This document shows positions 45,931-55,228 of a stretch of 64,000 bases of DNA, one piece after another; the stretch's first letter is position 1; each line of letters opens with the position of its first letter. The translations under genes and the position numbers were made by a program. The notes under the pieces were generated by a model that did no database searches, was not told the origin of the DNA, and worked only from the letters and a program-made list of their open reading frames with translations. The DNA is from Fusobacterium varium. Its GTDB lineage: Bacteria; Fusobacteriota; Fusobacteriia; Fusobacteriales; Fusobacteriaceae. The stretch is from assembly GCA_900637705.1 (NCBI GenBank), contig LR134390.1, positions 124,001 to 188,000 of the forward strand. Reading direction: 5' to 3'.

Positions 45931-46845
45931 ATGTCAAAAATTGCTTTTGTATTTCCAGGACAAGGAACACAATATGTTGGAATGGGAAAAGAACTTTATG
46001 AGAACAGTGAACTGGCAAGAAAAGAATTTGACAGTCTGTTTTCAAAGCTTGATTTTGATCTTAAAACAATAATGTTTGAAGGACCAGAAGAAGCATTGAA
46101 AGAAACAAAAAATACTCAACCGGCTATCGTTTCTATGAGCCTTATACTTACAAAATTATTAGAAGCTAAAGGGGTAAAACCTGATTATGTTGCAGGACAT
46201 TCAGTAGGAGAATACGCAGCTTTTGGAGCAGCAGGGTACTTAACTACAGAAGATACAGTGAAACTTACAAGTGCAAGAGGAAAATTTATGAATGATACAG
46301 CTATAAAAGTAAATGGTGGAATGGCTGCAATCATTGGACTTGACTCAGAAAAAATAAAAGAAGTTTTAAAAAATGTTGAAGGAATAGTAGAAGCAGTAAA
46401 CTTTAATGAACCAAATCAGACAGTAATAGCAGGGCAAAAAGATGCTATTGAAAGAGCATGTGTAGCTTTAAAGGAAGCTGGAGCAAGAAGAGCAATGCCA
46501 TTGGCTGTTTCGGGACCTTTTCATTCTTCTTTGATGAAAGAGGCTGGAGAAAAATTGAAGGAAGAAGCAGAAAAATATACTTTCCAAATGACAGATATAA
46601 AACTTGTAGCTAATACTACAGGAGAGGTTTTGAATAGTATTGAAGATATAAAAAATGAGATATATACTCAAAGTTTTGGACCAGTTAAATGGGTAGATAC
46701 TATAAAAAAATTAAAATCTGAGGGAGTAACAAAAATTTATGAAATAGGTCCAGGTAAAGTATTGGCTGGACTTGTAAAGAAAATCGACAAGGAAATAGAA
46801 ATAAAAAATGTAGAAAAACTTGAAGATTTGGAAAATTTAATGTAA
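45931..46845 (+). CDS. fabD: Malonyl-CoA:ACP transacylase
   Basis: 304 residues. FPGQGTQYVGMG at the start, the nucleophile serine in VAGHSVGEYAAF (about 92), the Arg of SARGKFM and the His of SGPFHSSLM. Loads malonyl groups onto AcpP. RBS GGGGG. Confidence 0.97.
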   Translation: MSKIAFVFPGQGTQYVGMGKELYENSELARKEFDSLFSKLDFDLKTIMFEGPEEALKETKNTQPAIVSMSLILTKLLEAKGVKPDYVAGHSVGEYAAFGAAGYLTTEDTVKLTSARGKFMNDTAIKVNGGMAAIIGLDSEKIKEVLKNVEGIVEAVNFNEPNQTVIAGQKDAIERACVALKEAGARRAMPLAVSGPFHSSLMKEAGEKLKEEAEKYTFQMTDIKLVANTTGEVLNSIEDIKNEIYTQSFGPVKWVDTIKKLKSEGVTKIYEIGPGKVLAGLVKKIDKEIEIKNVEKLEDLENLM

Positions 46846-46891
46846 AATCTAAGTATAAATGCATAGATAAAGAATTTTAAGGAGGAAAAAA

Positions 46892-47116
46892 ATGTTAGAT
46901 AAAATAAGAGAAATTGTAGTAGAACAATTAGGGGTTGACGCTGAACAAGTTACTCCAGAGGCTAATTTTGTAGAAGATTTAGGAGCAGATTCACTAGATA
47001 CAGTTGAATTAATAATGGCTTTTGAAGAAGAATTTGATGTAGAAATTCCTGATACAGATGCTGAGAAAATTAAAACTGTACAAGATGTTATGGATTACAT
47101 TGAGTCAAAAAAATAA
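46892..47116 (+). CDS. acpP: Acyl carrier protein
   Basis: 74 residues, acidic, with the phosphopantetheine serine in [19 protein letters not shown] (about residue 36). Carries growing acyl chains for Fab enzymes and PlsX. Strong RBS AAGGAGG. Confidence 0.98.
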   Translation: MLDKIREIVVEQLGVDAEQVTPEANFVEDLGADSLDTVELIMAFEEEFDVEIPDTDAEKIKTVQDVMDYIESKK

Positions 47117-47136
47117 GAAAATCTAATATATTGAGA

Positions 47137-47160
47137 AACGGGGTATGAATGTACCCCGTT
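47137..47160 (+). other. Strong hairpin between acpP and fabF
   Basis: AACGGGGTA (47137-47145) pairs perfectly with TACCCCGTT (47152-47160), loop TGAATG, with no U tract. It could be a processing or stability element that lets acpP mRNA exceed fabF, rather than a full terminator. Confidence 0.6.
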
Positions 47161-47199
47161 CCTTATATATACTATAATTATAAAAATAGAGGTGAGAAT

Positions 47200-48438
47200 G
47201 TGAAAAGAGTAGTAGTTACAGGACTTGGATTAATAACTGCACTGGGGACTGGGTTGGAAAAAAGCTGGAAAAAAATATTAGCAGGAGAAACTGGGGTAGG
47301 ACTTATAGAAACATATGACACTACAGATATGCCTGTAAAAATAGCAGCTGAAGTAAAGGACTTTGATCCTTTAGAATTTGGAATTGAAAAGAAAGAGGTT
47401 AAAAAATTAGCAAGGAATACTCAATTTGCTATTGCTGCAACTAAAATGGCATTAGAAGATTCAGGACTTGTTATAGATGAAAATAATTGTGAGGATATAG
47501 GAGTAATTGTTTCTTCTGGTATTGGAGGAATAGAAATATTTGAAGGACAACATCAAACTATGTTGGAAAAAGGAGTAAAAAGAATATCTCCATTTACTAT
47601 ACCAGGAATGATATCTAATATGGCAGCTGGAAATATAGGAATATATTTTGGAGCAAAAGGACCAAATAAGTCTATAGTAACAGCTTGTGCAGCTGGAACT
47701 CATTCAGTTGGAGATGCTTTTGAAATGATAAAATCAGGAAGAGCGAAAGCAATGATAGCAGGAGGAACAGAAGCTTCAATAACACCATTTGCAATGAATG
47801 CTTTTGCTAATATGAAGGCTCTATCTACTAGAAATGATGAACCAGAAAAAGCTTCAAGACCATTTTCGGCAGATAGAGATGGGTTTGTAATGGGAGAAGG
47901 AGCTGGAATCCTTATTCTTGAAGAATTAGAGTCTGCTAAAGCAAGAGGAGCTAAGATTTATGCTGAAGTGGTAGGATATGGAGAAACTTGTGATGCGTAT
48001 CATATAACTGCACCAGCTGATGGAGGAGAAGGAGCTGCAAGAGCTTTTAAAATGGCATTAAAGGAAGGAAATATCAATCTAAATGATGTTGACTATATAA
48101 ATGCTCATGGAACTTCTACACCTGCAAATGATAAAAATGAAACTATGGCAATAAAATCTGTTTTTGGAGAAAGAGCTAAAGAACTTTTAGTTTCTTCTAC
48201 TAAGGGAGCAACAGGACATGGATTGGGAGCTGCTGGAGGAATAGAAGCTGTATTGATAGCTAATACTATTTTTACAGGAATAGTACCACCTACTATAAAC
48301 TATGATAACCCTGATGAGGTTTGTGATCTTAACTATGTACCAAATAAACCAGTAGAAAGAACTGTAGAAGTAGCAATGTCAAGTTCTCTTGGATTTGGTG
48401 GGCATAATGCTGTAATTGCAATGAGAAAATATAAGTAA
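47200..48438 (+). CDS. fabF: Beta-ketoacyl-ACP synthase II
   Basis: 412 residues from GTG 47200 after GAGGTGAG; the frame is open upstream through the hairpin, but the conserved RVVVTGLG start follows this GTG. Active-site Cys in VTACAAGTHS, His in NAHGTSTPAND and KGATGHGLGAAG. Elongates acyl-ACP with malonyl-ACP. Confidence 0.96.
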   Translation: MKRVVVTGLGLITALGTGLEKSWKKILAGETGVGLIETYDTTDMPVKIAAEVKDFDPLEFGIEKKEVKKLARNTQFAIAATKMALEDSGLVIDENNCEDIGVIVSSGIGGIEIFEGQHQTMLEKGVKRISPFTIPGMISNMAAGNIGIYFGAKGPNKSIVTACAAGTHSVGDAFEMIKSGRAKAMIAGGTEASITPFAMNAFANMKALSTRNDEPEKASRPFSADRDGFVMGEGAGILILEELESAKARGAKIYAEVVGYGETCDAYHITAPADGGEGAARAFKMALKEGNINLNDVDYINAHGTSTPANDKNETMAIKSVFGERAKELLVSSTKGATGHGLGAAGGIEAVLIANTIFTGIVPPTINYDNPDEVCDLNYVPNKPVERTVEVAMSSSLGFGGHNAVIAMRKYK

Positions 48439-48448
48439 GGAGGATAAG

Positions 48449-49156
48449 TTGAAAAAGAATTATTTAGAGCTTGAAGGAAACTTAGGTTATTCTTTTAATA
48501 ATAAAGAGCTTTTAAAAAATTCACTTATCCATAGATCTTTTGGAAATGAACACTGGAGATATAAAAAAATAAGCAACGAAAGACTAGAACTGCTTGGAGA
48601 TGCAGTTCTAGATCTTGTTGTTACTGAATATCTATACAAAAGCCATGAAAGTTCAACAGAAGGAGATTTAGCAAAAATAAAATCTATGGTTGTAAGTGAA
48701 CCTGTATTGGCATCTATTTCTAAAAAAATGGATGTTGGTAAATATCTTCTTTTAAGTAAAGGAGAAGAAATGACAGGAGGAAGAGAGAGAAGTTCTATAT
48801 TAGGTGATGCATTTGAAGCAATATTAGGTGCAATATATCTTGATTCAGATTTTGAAACAGCAAAGAAATATGCTTTGAGTCATATAAAAGACTCAATAGA
48901 CCACGTGGATAAAAATGAAGATATATTAGATTTTAAAACTATACTGCAAGAATATAGTCAAAGAGAGTATAAAATAATACCATCTTATGAAGTAATAAGA
49001 GAAACAGGACCTGATCATCAAAAAGTATTTGAAATAGAAGTAAGAATTGGTGAAAGAACAGGAAGAGGAACAGGAAAAAATAAAAAAAGTGCAGAACAAT
49101 CAGCAGCTAAAGAGTTATGTAAAAAGTTAGGAGTAAAAACACATGAAGCATTATAA
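48449..49156 (+). CDS. rnc: Ribonuclease III
   Basis: 235 residues starting at TTG 48449 after AAGGAGG. Catalytic domain with NERLELLGDAVLDLV and ERSSILGDAFEAILGAIYLD (metal-binding Glu and Asp), then a double-stranded-RNA-binding domain (about 160-232) ending KSAEQSAAKELCKKL. Processes rRNA and structured mRNA. Overlaps the next gene by 14 bases. Confidence 0.97.
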   Translation: MKKNYLELEGNLGYSFNNKELLKNSLIHRSFGNEHWRYKKISNERLELLGDAVLDLVVTEYLYKSHESSTEGDLAKIKSMVVSEPVLASISKKMDVGKYLLLSKGEEMTGGRERSSILGDAFEAILGAIYLDSDFETAKKYALSHIKDSIDHVDKNEDILDFKTILQEYSQREYKIIPSYEVIRETGPDHQKVFEIEVRIGERTGRGTGKNKKSAEQSAAKELCKKLGVKTHEAL

Positions 49157-50182
49157 TATTCCTATATTCATAAGTCATTTTGGATGTCCTAATGCTTGTG
49201 TTTTTTGTAATCAAAAAAAAATAAATGGACGTGAAACTGATGTAACAATGGAAGATTTGAAAGAAACGATAGAAACATATTTAGAAACTCTGCCAAAGAA
49301 TTCCAAAAAAGAAGTGGCTTTTTTTGGTGGAACTTTTACAGGGATCTCTTTTGATCTTCAGAGGCAATATCTAGAGACAGTACATAAATATATTAAAGAA
49401 GGATTGATAGATGGTATAAGATTATCTACAAGACCTGATTGCATAAATAGAGAGATAGTGGAACAGTTGAAAAAATATGGAGTGACTTCAGTAGAACTTG
49501 GAGTTCAGTCATTAGATGAGAAAGTATTGAAAGCTACAGCAAGGTATTATCCTATAGAAGCAGTAGCCAAAGCATGCAGTTTGTTGAAAGAATATAATAT
49601 TGAATTGGGAATACAGTTAATGATAGGGCTTCCAGAGTCAACATTTGAAAGTGATTTTCTATCAGCCAAAAAAGCTTTAGAAATGAAACCAGATGTGGCA
49701 AGAATATATCCTACTCTTGTTATAAAAGGAACAAAGATGGAAGAAATGTTTAAAGTCGGGGAATATAAAGCTTTAGACATAAATGAAGCTGTAAAAAGAA
49801 CTAGAAAAATATATTCGCTTTTAGAAAGCAGTGGGGTAAATATTATAAGAGTTGGACTTCAACCAAGTGAGGATTTGCGAGAAGAAGGAGTAGTTTTAAG
49901 TGGACCATTTCATCCAGCTTTTAGAGAACTAGTAGAAACAGAGATTTATTATGACTTTTTTAATTCTATAGTTGGAAAAGAAAAAAGATTAGACATAAGA
50001 GCAAATGAAAAAGATATATCAAAATTAGTAGGAATAAAAAAGCAAATAAAGAAAGATTAAAAGAATATTTTAATATAAAAATAGATAATGGTATTGAAAA
50101 AGGTAAAGTTGTTATAAATGACAGAATGTATTCAAGGCTAGATATCCTTAGGAAGGAGATTAATGAATCAGATAGTAATTAA
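49143..50182 (+). CDS. Elp3-like radical SAM protein, frameshift near the end
   Basis: 346 residues when repaired. The cluster site is CPNACVFC (Cx3Cx2C, about residues 15-22), followed by FFGGTFTGI, RLSTRPDCINREI and VELGVQSLDEKVL, as in the Elp3/HemN-like radical SAM group. As read, the frame ends at 50060. One extra A around 50036-50041 opens a C-terminal stretch (NKKANKERLKEYFNIK, then RMYSRLDILRKE) to 50182, overlapping the RNase G start. The substrate is unknown; the family often lies next to rnc in fusobacteria and clostridia. Confidence 0.8.
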
Positions 50183-51632
50183 TATAGATGAATTTCAATC
50201 TAGAGCAGCGATAATAGAAGATGGAAAAGTTGTAGAGATACTGATAGAAAGAGAAGAAGAAGGAAGAATAAATGGAAGCATATATAAGGGAAAAGTAGCC
50301 AATGTCCTTCCTGGAATGGAATCAGCTTTTGTAAATATTGGATTAGAAAAAAATGGATTTCTTTATGTGAATGATTTAAGAGAATTTGAAGAAAAATACT
50401 TAGATGGAATATTAAATAGTAGTAGACCAATTGAAGATATATTAAATGTAGGAGATGATGTAGTAGTACAGATACTTAATGAACCTCGTGGAACAAAGGG
50501 AGCCAGAGTTACTACACATTTTACAATACCAGGAAAATACTTGGTTCTTATGCCTAATAATGATCATATAGCTATTTCAAAAAAAATAAAAGATGAAAAG
50601 GAAAGAGAAAGATTAGAGAGTATATTTAAAGAAATAAAACCTGAAAATATGGGTGTAATAATAAGAACTGCAGCTTTTGGGAAAAGTGAATTTCATTTTG
50701 AAAGAGAAATAGAATATCTTGTAAAAAAGTGGGAAGATATAGAAAAAAAAATAAAAGGTGCTAAAATAGGTGAAGTACTTTATAAAGATAATGGAATTAT
50801 CACAACAGTATTAAGAGATATTTTTTCCAATGATATAGATGAACTTATAGTAGATAATGAAGATGTATATTGGGAAGTTATAGATTATATCAATGCTTTC
50901 AGTGAGAAGACTCTTAAAACAAAAATAAAATTGTATAAAGATGGGAAAGAAAAAGATATCTTTGATTTATATGGAATAAATGAAGAGATAGACAAAGCAC
51001 TTAATGAAGTAGTATGGCTAGAGTGTGGAGGATATCTTGTTATACAAAAGACAGAAGCTCTTATTAGTATTGATGTAAATACAGGAAAAAATACTGGAAG
51101 TTTGAATCTTGAAGAAACAGTTGTAAATACTAATATAGAAGCGGCCAAAGAAATACCTAGACAACTTAGGCTTAGAAATTTTGGTGGGATAATAATAATA
51201 GATTTCATTGATATGAGAGTAGAAGAAGATAAAATAAAAGTATTGGAAGCTTTAGAAAAGCATCTGCAAAAAGATAGAATAAAAAATAATATAGTGCACT
51301 TTACTGATCTTGGGCTTGTGGAAATGACAAGGAAGCGTTCAGGAAAACCTTTAGCATACTATTTTCAAGAGGTATGCCCATGCTGTAATGGAACAGGAAA
51401 AATCAAATCAAAAGATGCACTTATCCATGAACTTATGAAGGAAATTAAAATATGTTCTGAAGATAAAGATATCAGTACAATAAAAGTAAGATTATCAAAA
51501 AATCTTATAGAATCTTTTAAAGAAATATATTTTGAAATTATTAAAGAGTTCTTAAAAATGAAGAAAAAAGCTATAGAATTAGAAGTGGATACAAATAATA
51601 GTTGCCAATATGAAATAATTCTGGTTAAATAG
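50163..51632 (+). CDS. rng: Ribonuclease E/G family endoribonuclease
   Basis: 489 residues, RNase G size without the long RNase E scaffold. An S1 domain (about 36-125, GSIYKGKVANVLPGMESAFVNIG) precedes the DNase I-like catalytic part (SIDVNTGKNTGSLNLEETV, IDFIDMR) and the zinc link CPCCNGTGK near 405. Cuts single-stranded RNA in rRNA and mRNA maturation. RBS AAGGAG, ATG 50163. Confidence 0.95.
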   Translation: MNQIVINIDEFQSRAAIIEDGKVVEILIEREEEGRINGSIYKGKVANVLPGMESAFVNIGLEKNGFLYVNDLREFEEKYLDGILNSSRPIEDILNVGDDVVVQILNEPRGTKGARVTTHFTIPGKYLVLMPNNDHIAISKKIKDEKERERLESIFKEIKPENMGVIIRTAAFGKSEFHFEREIEYLVKKWEDIEKKIKGAKIGEVLYKDNGIITTVLRDIFSNDIDELIVDNEDVYWEVIDYINAFSEKTLKTKIKLYKDGKEKDIFDLYGINEEIDKALNEVVWLECGGYLVIQKTEALISIDVNTGKNTGSLNLEETVVNTNIEAAKEIPRQLRLRNFGGIIIIDFIDMRVEEDKIKVLEALEKHLQKDRIKNNIVHFTDLGLVEMTRKRSGKPLAYYFQEVCPCCNGTGKIKSKDALIHELMKEIKICSEDKDISTIKVRLSKNLIESFKEIYFEIIKEFLKMKKKAIELEVDTNNSCQYEIILVK

Positions 51633-51643
51633 AGGAGAGAACT

Positions 51644-52138
51644 ATGAAAATAGGTGTTTATGCTGGAAGTTTTGATCCTATAACTAAGGGACACTATGAT
51701 GTTATAAAAAAATCATTAAAAATAACAGATAAGCTCATTGTAGCTGTTATGAATAATAGTAATAAGAAAGGTTGGTTTTCTCTTGAAGAGAGAAAAAATA
51801 TGATAAAGCTCTTAGTAGGAGAAGAGAATGATAGAATAGAGGTAAAAAGTTTTGATGGACTTTTGATAAATTTTATGAAAGAAAATGGAGCAGATATAAT
51901 AATCAGAGGATTAAGAGCAGTTTCAGATTATGAATATGAATTAGGCTATGCTTTTGCTAATCATGATCTTTCTTATGGAGAAGTAGAAACTGTATTTATT
52001 CCAGCTGCAAGAGAATATATGTATTTAAGTTCAAGTTCTGTAAGAGAAGCAGCTATGGTGGGAGCTAGACTTGATATATTTGTAGATGATAAGATAGCTG
52101 AGATAGTAAAGGAAAAAGTAAAAACTATCAAAGGATAG
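51644..52138 (+). CDS. coaD: Phosphopantetheine adenylyltransferase
   Basis: 164 residues. GSFDPITKGHYDVI near the start, RGLRAVSDYEYEL and YLSSSSVREAA match CoaD, the fourth step of coenzyme A synthesis. It is 11 bases after rng and 8 before radA. Confidence 0.97.
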   Translation: MKIGVYAGSFDPITKGHYDVIKKSLKITDKLIVAVMNNSNKKGWFSLEERKNMIKLLVGEENDRIEVKSFDGLLINFMKENGADIIIRGLRAVSDYEYELGYAFANHDLSYGEVETVFIPAAREYMYLSSSSVREAAMVGARLDIFVDDKIAEIVKEKVKTIKG

Positions 52139-52146
52139 GAGAAAAA

Positions 52147-53538
52147 GTGGCTAAAAATAAAAGTTTTTATGTTTGCAGTGAATGTGGATATAAATCATCT
52201 AAATGGCTGGGAAAGTGTCCTCAATGTAATGAATGGGGTACTTTTGAAGAAGAAATAGAGATAATATCAGCTGGAGCACCTGTAGTTTCTTCAGTAATTT
52301 CTGTAAAAGAAACTGCTGAAAAAGTGTATTCTTTTTCAGATATAAAAATGGAAGATATGTATAGATATAAAACAGGAATAGAAGAATTTGATAGAGTGCT
52401 TGGAGGAGGACTTTTACAAGGAGAAGTAGTACTTGTAACTGGTAATCCAGGAATAGGAAAGTCAACACTTTTACTTCAAGTTGCAGATAGATACACTTCA
52501 TATGGAACAGTCATATATATTTCCGGAGAGGAATCTCCTTCTCAAGTAAAGAATAGAGGAGAAAGACTTAAAATAAGTGCTAAAGATTTATTTCTTATGG
52601 CTGAAACAGATGTTTCTAATATTTATGAGTACCTTATAGCCAAAAAACCTAAAGTAGTAATAGTAGATTCAATACAGACATTGTATAATTCATCAATAGA
52701 TTCTATACCAGGAACACCTACACAAATAAGAGAATGTACTTTAAAAATAATAGAGCTTGCTAAAAAATACAATATATCATTTTTTATAGTTGGACATATA
52801 ACTAAAGATGGAAAAGTAGCAGGGCCAAAAATGCTTGAACATATGGTAGATGCTGTTTTTAATTTTGAAGGAGAAGAAGGACTTTTTTACAGAATTTTAA
52901 GAAGTACTAAAAATAGATTTGGGTCAACTAATGAACTAGCTGTTTTCAGTATGGAAGAAGATGGAATGAAAGAAATAAAAAATTCTTCAGAGTACTTTTT
53001 AAGTGAAAGAGATGAAAAAAATGCTGGGAGTATGGTAGTTCCAGTTTTAGAAGGAACAAAAGTATTCCTTTTAGAAATACAGACACTTCTTACAGAATCA
53101 AATATAGGAATACCTAAAAGAATAGTTCAAGGATTTGATAGAAATAGAATACAAATACTTACTGCAATAGCAGAAAAGAAAATGCATATGAGTCTTGCTA
53201 TGAAAGATATGTTTGTGAATATACCTGGAGGTCTAAGTATAGAAGATCCAGCAGCAGATCTTGCTGTTCTTATATCCCTTTTATCTGTTTATAGAGGAGT
53301 AGAAATAAGTCAGAAAATAGCAGCCATTGGGGAGTTAGGATTAAGAGGAGAAATCAGAAAAGTTTTTTTTATTGAAAAAAGGCTGAGAGAACTAGAAAAA
53401 TTAGGATTCAAAGGAGTCTATATTCCAGAAGCTAATAGAAAAGAAATAGAAAAAAATAGTTATAAATATAAATTAAAATTAATATATTTAAAAAATTTAG
53501 AAGAACTTTTAGAAAGGATGAACAAGGATGGTCAATAA
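52147..53538 (+). CDS. radA: DNA repair protein RadA
   Basis: 463 residues from GTG 52147. Zinc finger CSECGYKSSKWLGKCPQC (about 10-27), Walker A GNPGIGKST, the RadA-specific STKNRFGSTNE, and a C-terminal Lon-like domain. A branch-migration helicase in recombination. Its end overlaps disA by 11 bases; radA-disA pairs are common and disA senses branched DNA. Confidence 0.96.
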   Translation: MAKNKSFYVCSECGYKSSKWLGKCPQCNEWGTFEEEIEIISAGAPVVSSVISVKETAEKVYSFSDIKMEDMYRYKTGIEEFDRVLGGGLLQGEVVLVTGNPGIGKSTLLLQVADRYTSYGTVIYISGEESPSQVKNRGERLKISAKDLFLMAETDVSNIYEYLIAKKPKVVIVDSIQTLYNSSIDSIPGTPTQIRECTLKIIELAKKYNISFFIVGHITKDGKVAGPKMLEHMVDAVFNFEGEEGLFYRILRSTKNRFGSTNELAVFSMEEDGMKEIKNSSEYFLSERDEKNAGSMVVPVLEGTKVFLLEIQTLLTESNIGIPKRIVQGFDRNRIQILTAIAEKKMHMSLAMKDMFVNIPGGLSIEDPAADLAVLISLLSVYRGVEISQKIAAIGELGLRGEIRKVFFIEKRLRELEKLGFKGVYIPEANRKEIEKNSYKYKLKLIYLKNLEELLERMNKDGQ

Positions 53539-54577
53539 AAAACTTGAAGAAATGCTCTTGCAGATAACTCCTGGAACACCTCTGAGAGAAGGAGTGTACA
53601 ATATAATTGATGCAGGTATAGGAGCATTAATAGTAGTTGGTATGGATGAAGCAGTGGAAAAGATGCTTGATGGTGGGTTTTATATAAACTGTGAATATAC
53701 ACCAGAAAGAATATTTGAATTAGCTAAAATGGACGGAGCTATAATAGTTGATGAAGAATGTAAAACAATTATATATGCAAATGTACATCTTCAAGTTGAC
53801 AGAAAATATTCATCTGAAGAAAGTGGAACTAGGCACAGAACAGCTCAAAGAGCAGGTAAGCAAACTAGTAAATTAGTAATAGCTGTATCTGAAAGAAGAA
53901 AAACAATAAGTTTATATAAAGGTGAAATGAGATATAAACTTAAAGATATGTCTGAAATAATGAATGAAGCATCACAGGCTTTAAAAACTATGGAAAGATA
54001 CAGATATGTTTTAGATAAGTCATTGGCAAATCTAACTATACTGGAACTTGATGACATAGTTACTATTTATGATGCTGCATTGGTTTTACAGAGATTTGAA
54101 ATGATGATGAGAATAGAAGAAGAATTAAAAGGATATGTATTAGAGCTGGGAGTAGAAGGAAGACTAATAGAGCTTCAATTAGAAGATTTAGCTCAAGATA
54201 TACATGAAGAGATGCTAGAATTTTTAAGTGACTACAAGAGTGAAGATGTTGAATATGAAAGTATTCTTGCACAACTTAGAGAATTTAATAATACTGAACT
54301 ACTTGAGATTGAAAATTTTGCAAGTGTACTTGGGTATAAGAAAAGTTACAGCAGCTTAGATAATAAAATAAGCCCTAAAGGATATAGAATTCTTGGGAAA
54401 ATAAGTAAACTTACAAAAAAGGATATTGAAAAACTTGTATCAAATTATGGAGAACTTTCTTCTATACAAGAAGCTCCTATTGAAGAATTATCAGATACAA
54501 AATTGAGTAAACTGAAGATAAAAGCTATAAAAAATGGTCTTAAAAGACTTAAATTTACAGTAGAATTAGAAAAATAA
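53528..54577 (+). CDS. disA: DNA-integrity scanning protein, diadenylate cyclase
   Basis: 349 residues. The DAC domain (about 1-145) has the catalytic DGA (KMDGAIIVD) and RHR (GTRHRTAQR) motifs for making c-di-AMP from two ATP. A helical spine and C-terminal helix-hairpin-helix region (ILGKISKLTKKDIEKLV) for binding branched DNA follow. This is the only c-di-AMP synthase seen here and likely feeds the riboswitch at 18160-18290 and possibly KdpD. Confidence 0.97.
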   Translation: MVNKKLEEMLLQITPGTPLREGVYNIIDAGIGALIVVGMDEAVEKMLDGGFYINCEYTPERIFELAKMDGAIIVDEECKTIIYANVHLQVDRKYSSEESGTRHRTAQRAGKQTSKLVIAVSERRKTISLYKGEMRYKLKDMSEIMNEASQALKTMERYRYVLDKSLANLTILELDDIVTIYDAALVLQRFEMMMRIEEELKGYVLELGVEGRLIELQLEDLAQDIHEEMLEFLSDYKSEDVEYESILAQLREFNNTELLEIENFASVLGYKKSYSSLDNKISPKGYRILGKISKLTKKDIEKLVSNYGELSSIQEAPIEELSDTKLSKLKIKAIKNGLKRLKFTVELEK

Positions 54578-54584
54578 ATTATTT

Positions 54585-54615
54585 GAGGATATCCTTATAG
54601 GTTATCCTCTTTTTT
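54585..54615 (+). terminator. Terminator after disA
   Basis: GAGGATA (54585-54591) pairs with TATCCTC (54603-54609), with CC-GG inside, then six T. It ends the long run from fabD or rnc onward. Confidence 0.85.
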
Positions 54616-54860
54616 GATTAAAATATATTTATAGTAAGTAGTATTGCTAGCAGTATTTTTTATATCTACATATGTTAAAGTTTTTTCTGAATAAAGTTAT
54701 ACACTTGTAGTGAATTTATTTTTCTTTGTAAAAATAAAAAAATTTTATTATTTTAGCATTGAGGAAAAATAAAAATAAAGAGAGTATTAAATAAAAATTA
54801 AAAAATAAATTTTATTTTTTCAAAAAAATACTTGTATTTTTTTAAAAAAAGGAGTATTAT
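54616..54860 (+). promoter_or_regulatory. AT-rich intergenic region with promoter
   Basis: Mostly featureless AT-rich DNA. At its end TTGTAT (54832-54837), 17 bases and TATTAT (54855-54860) form a promoter 35 bases before the small membrane-protein gene. Confidence 0.6.
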
Positions 54861-54894
54861 AAGAAAAATAAAAATCGAGAAAAGGAGTTCAGAT

Positions 54895-55029
54895 ATGTAT
54901 TCATCAGCTAATGTAATAATAATAAGCATATATATAATATTGGTTATAATAGTTATTATAAGCAATAAATTTTTATATGCAAAAGATTATGTTAGGAAAA
55001 ATGGACTGAACTTAAAATATTTAGGATAA
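54895..55029 (+). CDS. Small single-helix membrane protein
   Basis: 44 residues. ATG 54895 is seven bases after AAAGGAG. One hydrophobic helix (VIIISIYIILVIIVIIS) is followed by a short basic tail (NKFLYAKDYVRKNG). Own promoter before it and terminator after it. No family recognised; function unknown. Confidence 0.55.
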   Translation: MYSSANVIIISIYIILVIIVIISNKFLYAKDYVRKNGLNLKYLG

Positions 55030-55065
55030 TGAAAATCTGACTAAGTATAATTAGAGTGTATGTTT

Positions 55066-55092
55066 AACAGCCTAACAGGGCTGTTTTTTTTT
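55066..55092 (+). terminator. Terminator after small membrane protein
   Basis: AACAGCC (55066-55072) pairs with GGCTGTT (55079-55085), then seven more T. Confidence 0.85.
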
Positions 55093-55124
55093 ATAAAATT
55101 TTAAAAAATGAAAGGGGAAATAAA

Positions 55125-55196
55125 ATGAAAAAGTATGTAGTAGATCGGATAAAAAGATCAGAGGGAGGGAGAATGGCAGAATTATATTTAAAGTGA
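55125..55196 (+). CDS. Possible 23-residue peptide before BASS transporter
   Basis: ATG 55125 follows AAAGGGG; the product begins MKKYVVDRIKRSEGG and ends AELYLK. The opening resembles the start of small DUF3006-type proteins but is cut short. It may be a leader peptide or the remnant of a gene. Its DNA contains a short inverted GATC repeat (GATCGG / AAGATC). Confidence 0.3.
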   Translation: MKKYVVDRIKRSEGGRMAELYLK

Positions 55197-55228
55197 AAAT
55201 TTGATAAAGATAAATAGGGAGATATAAA

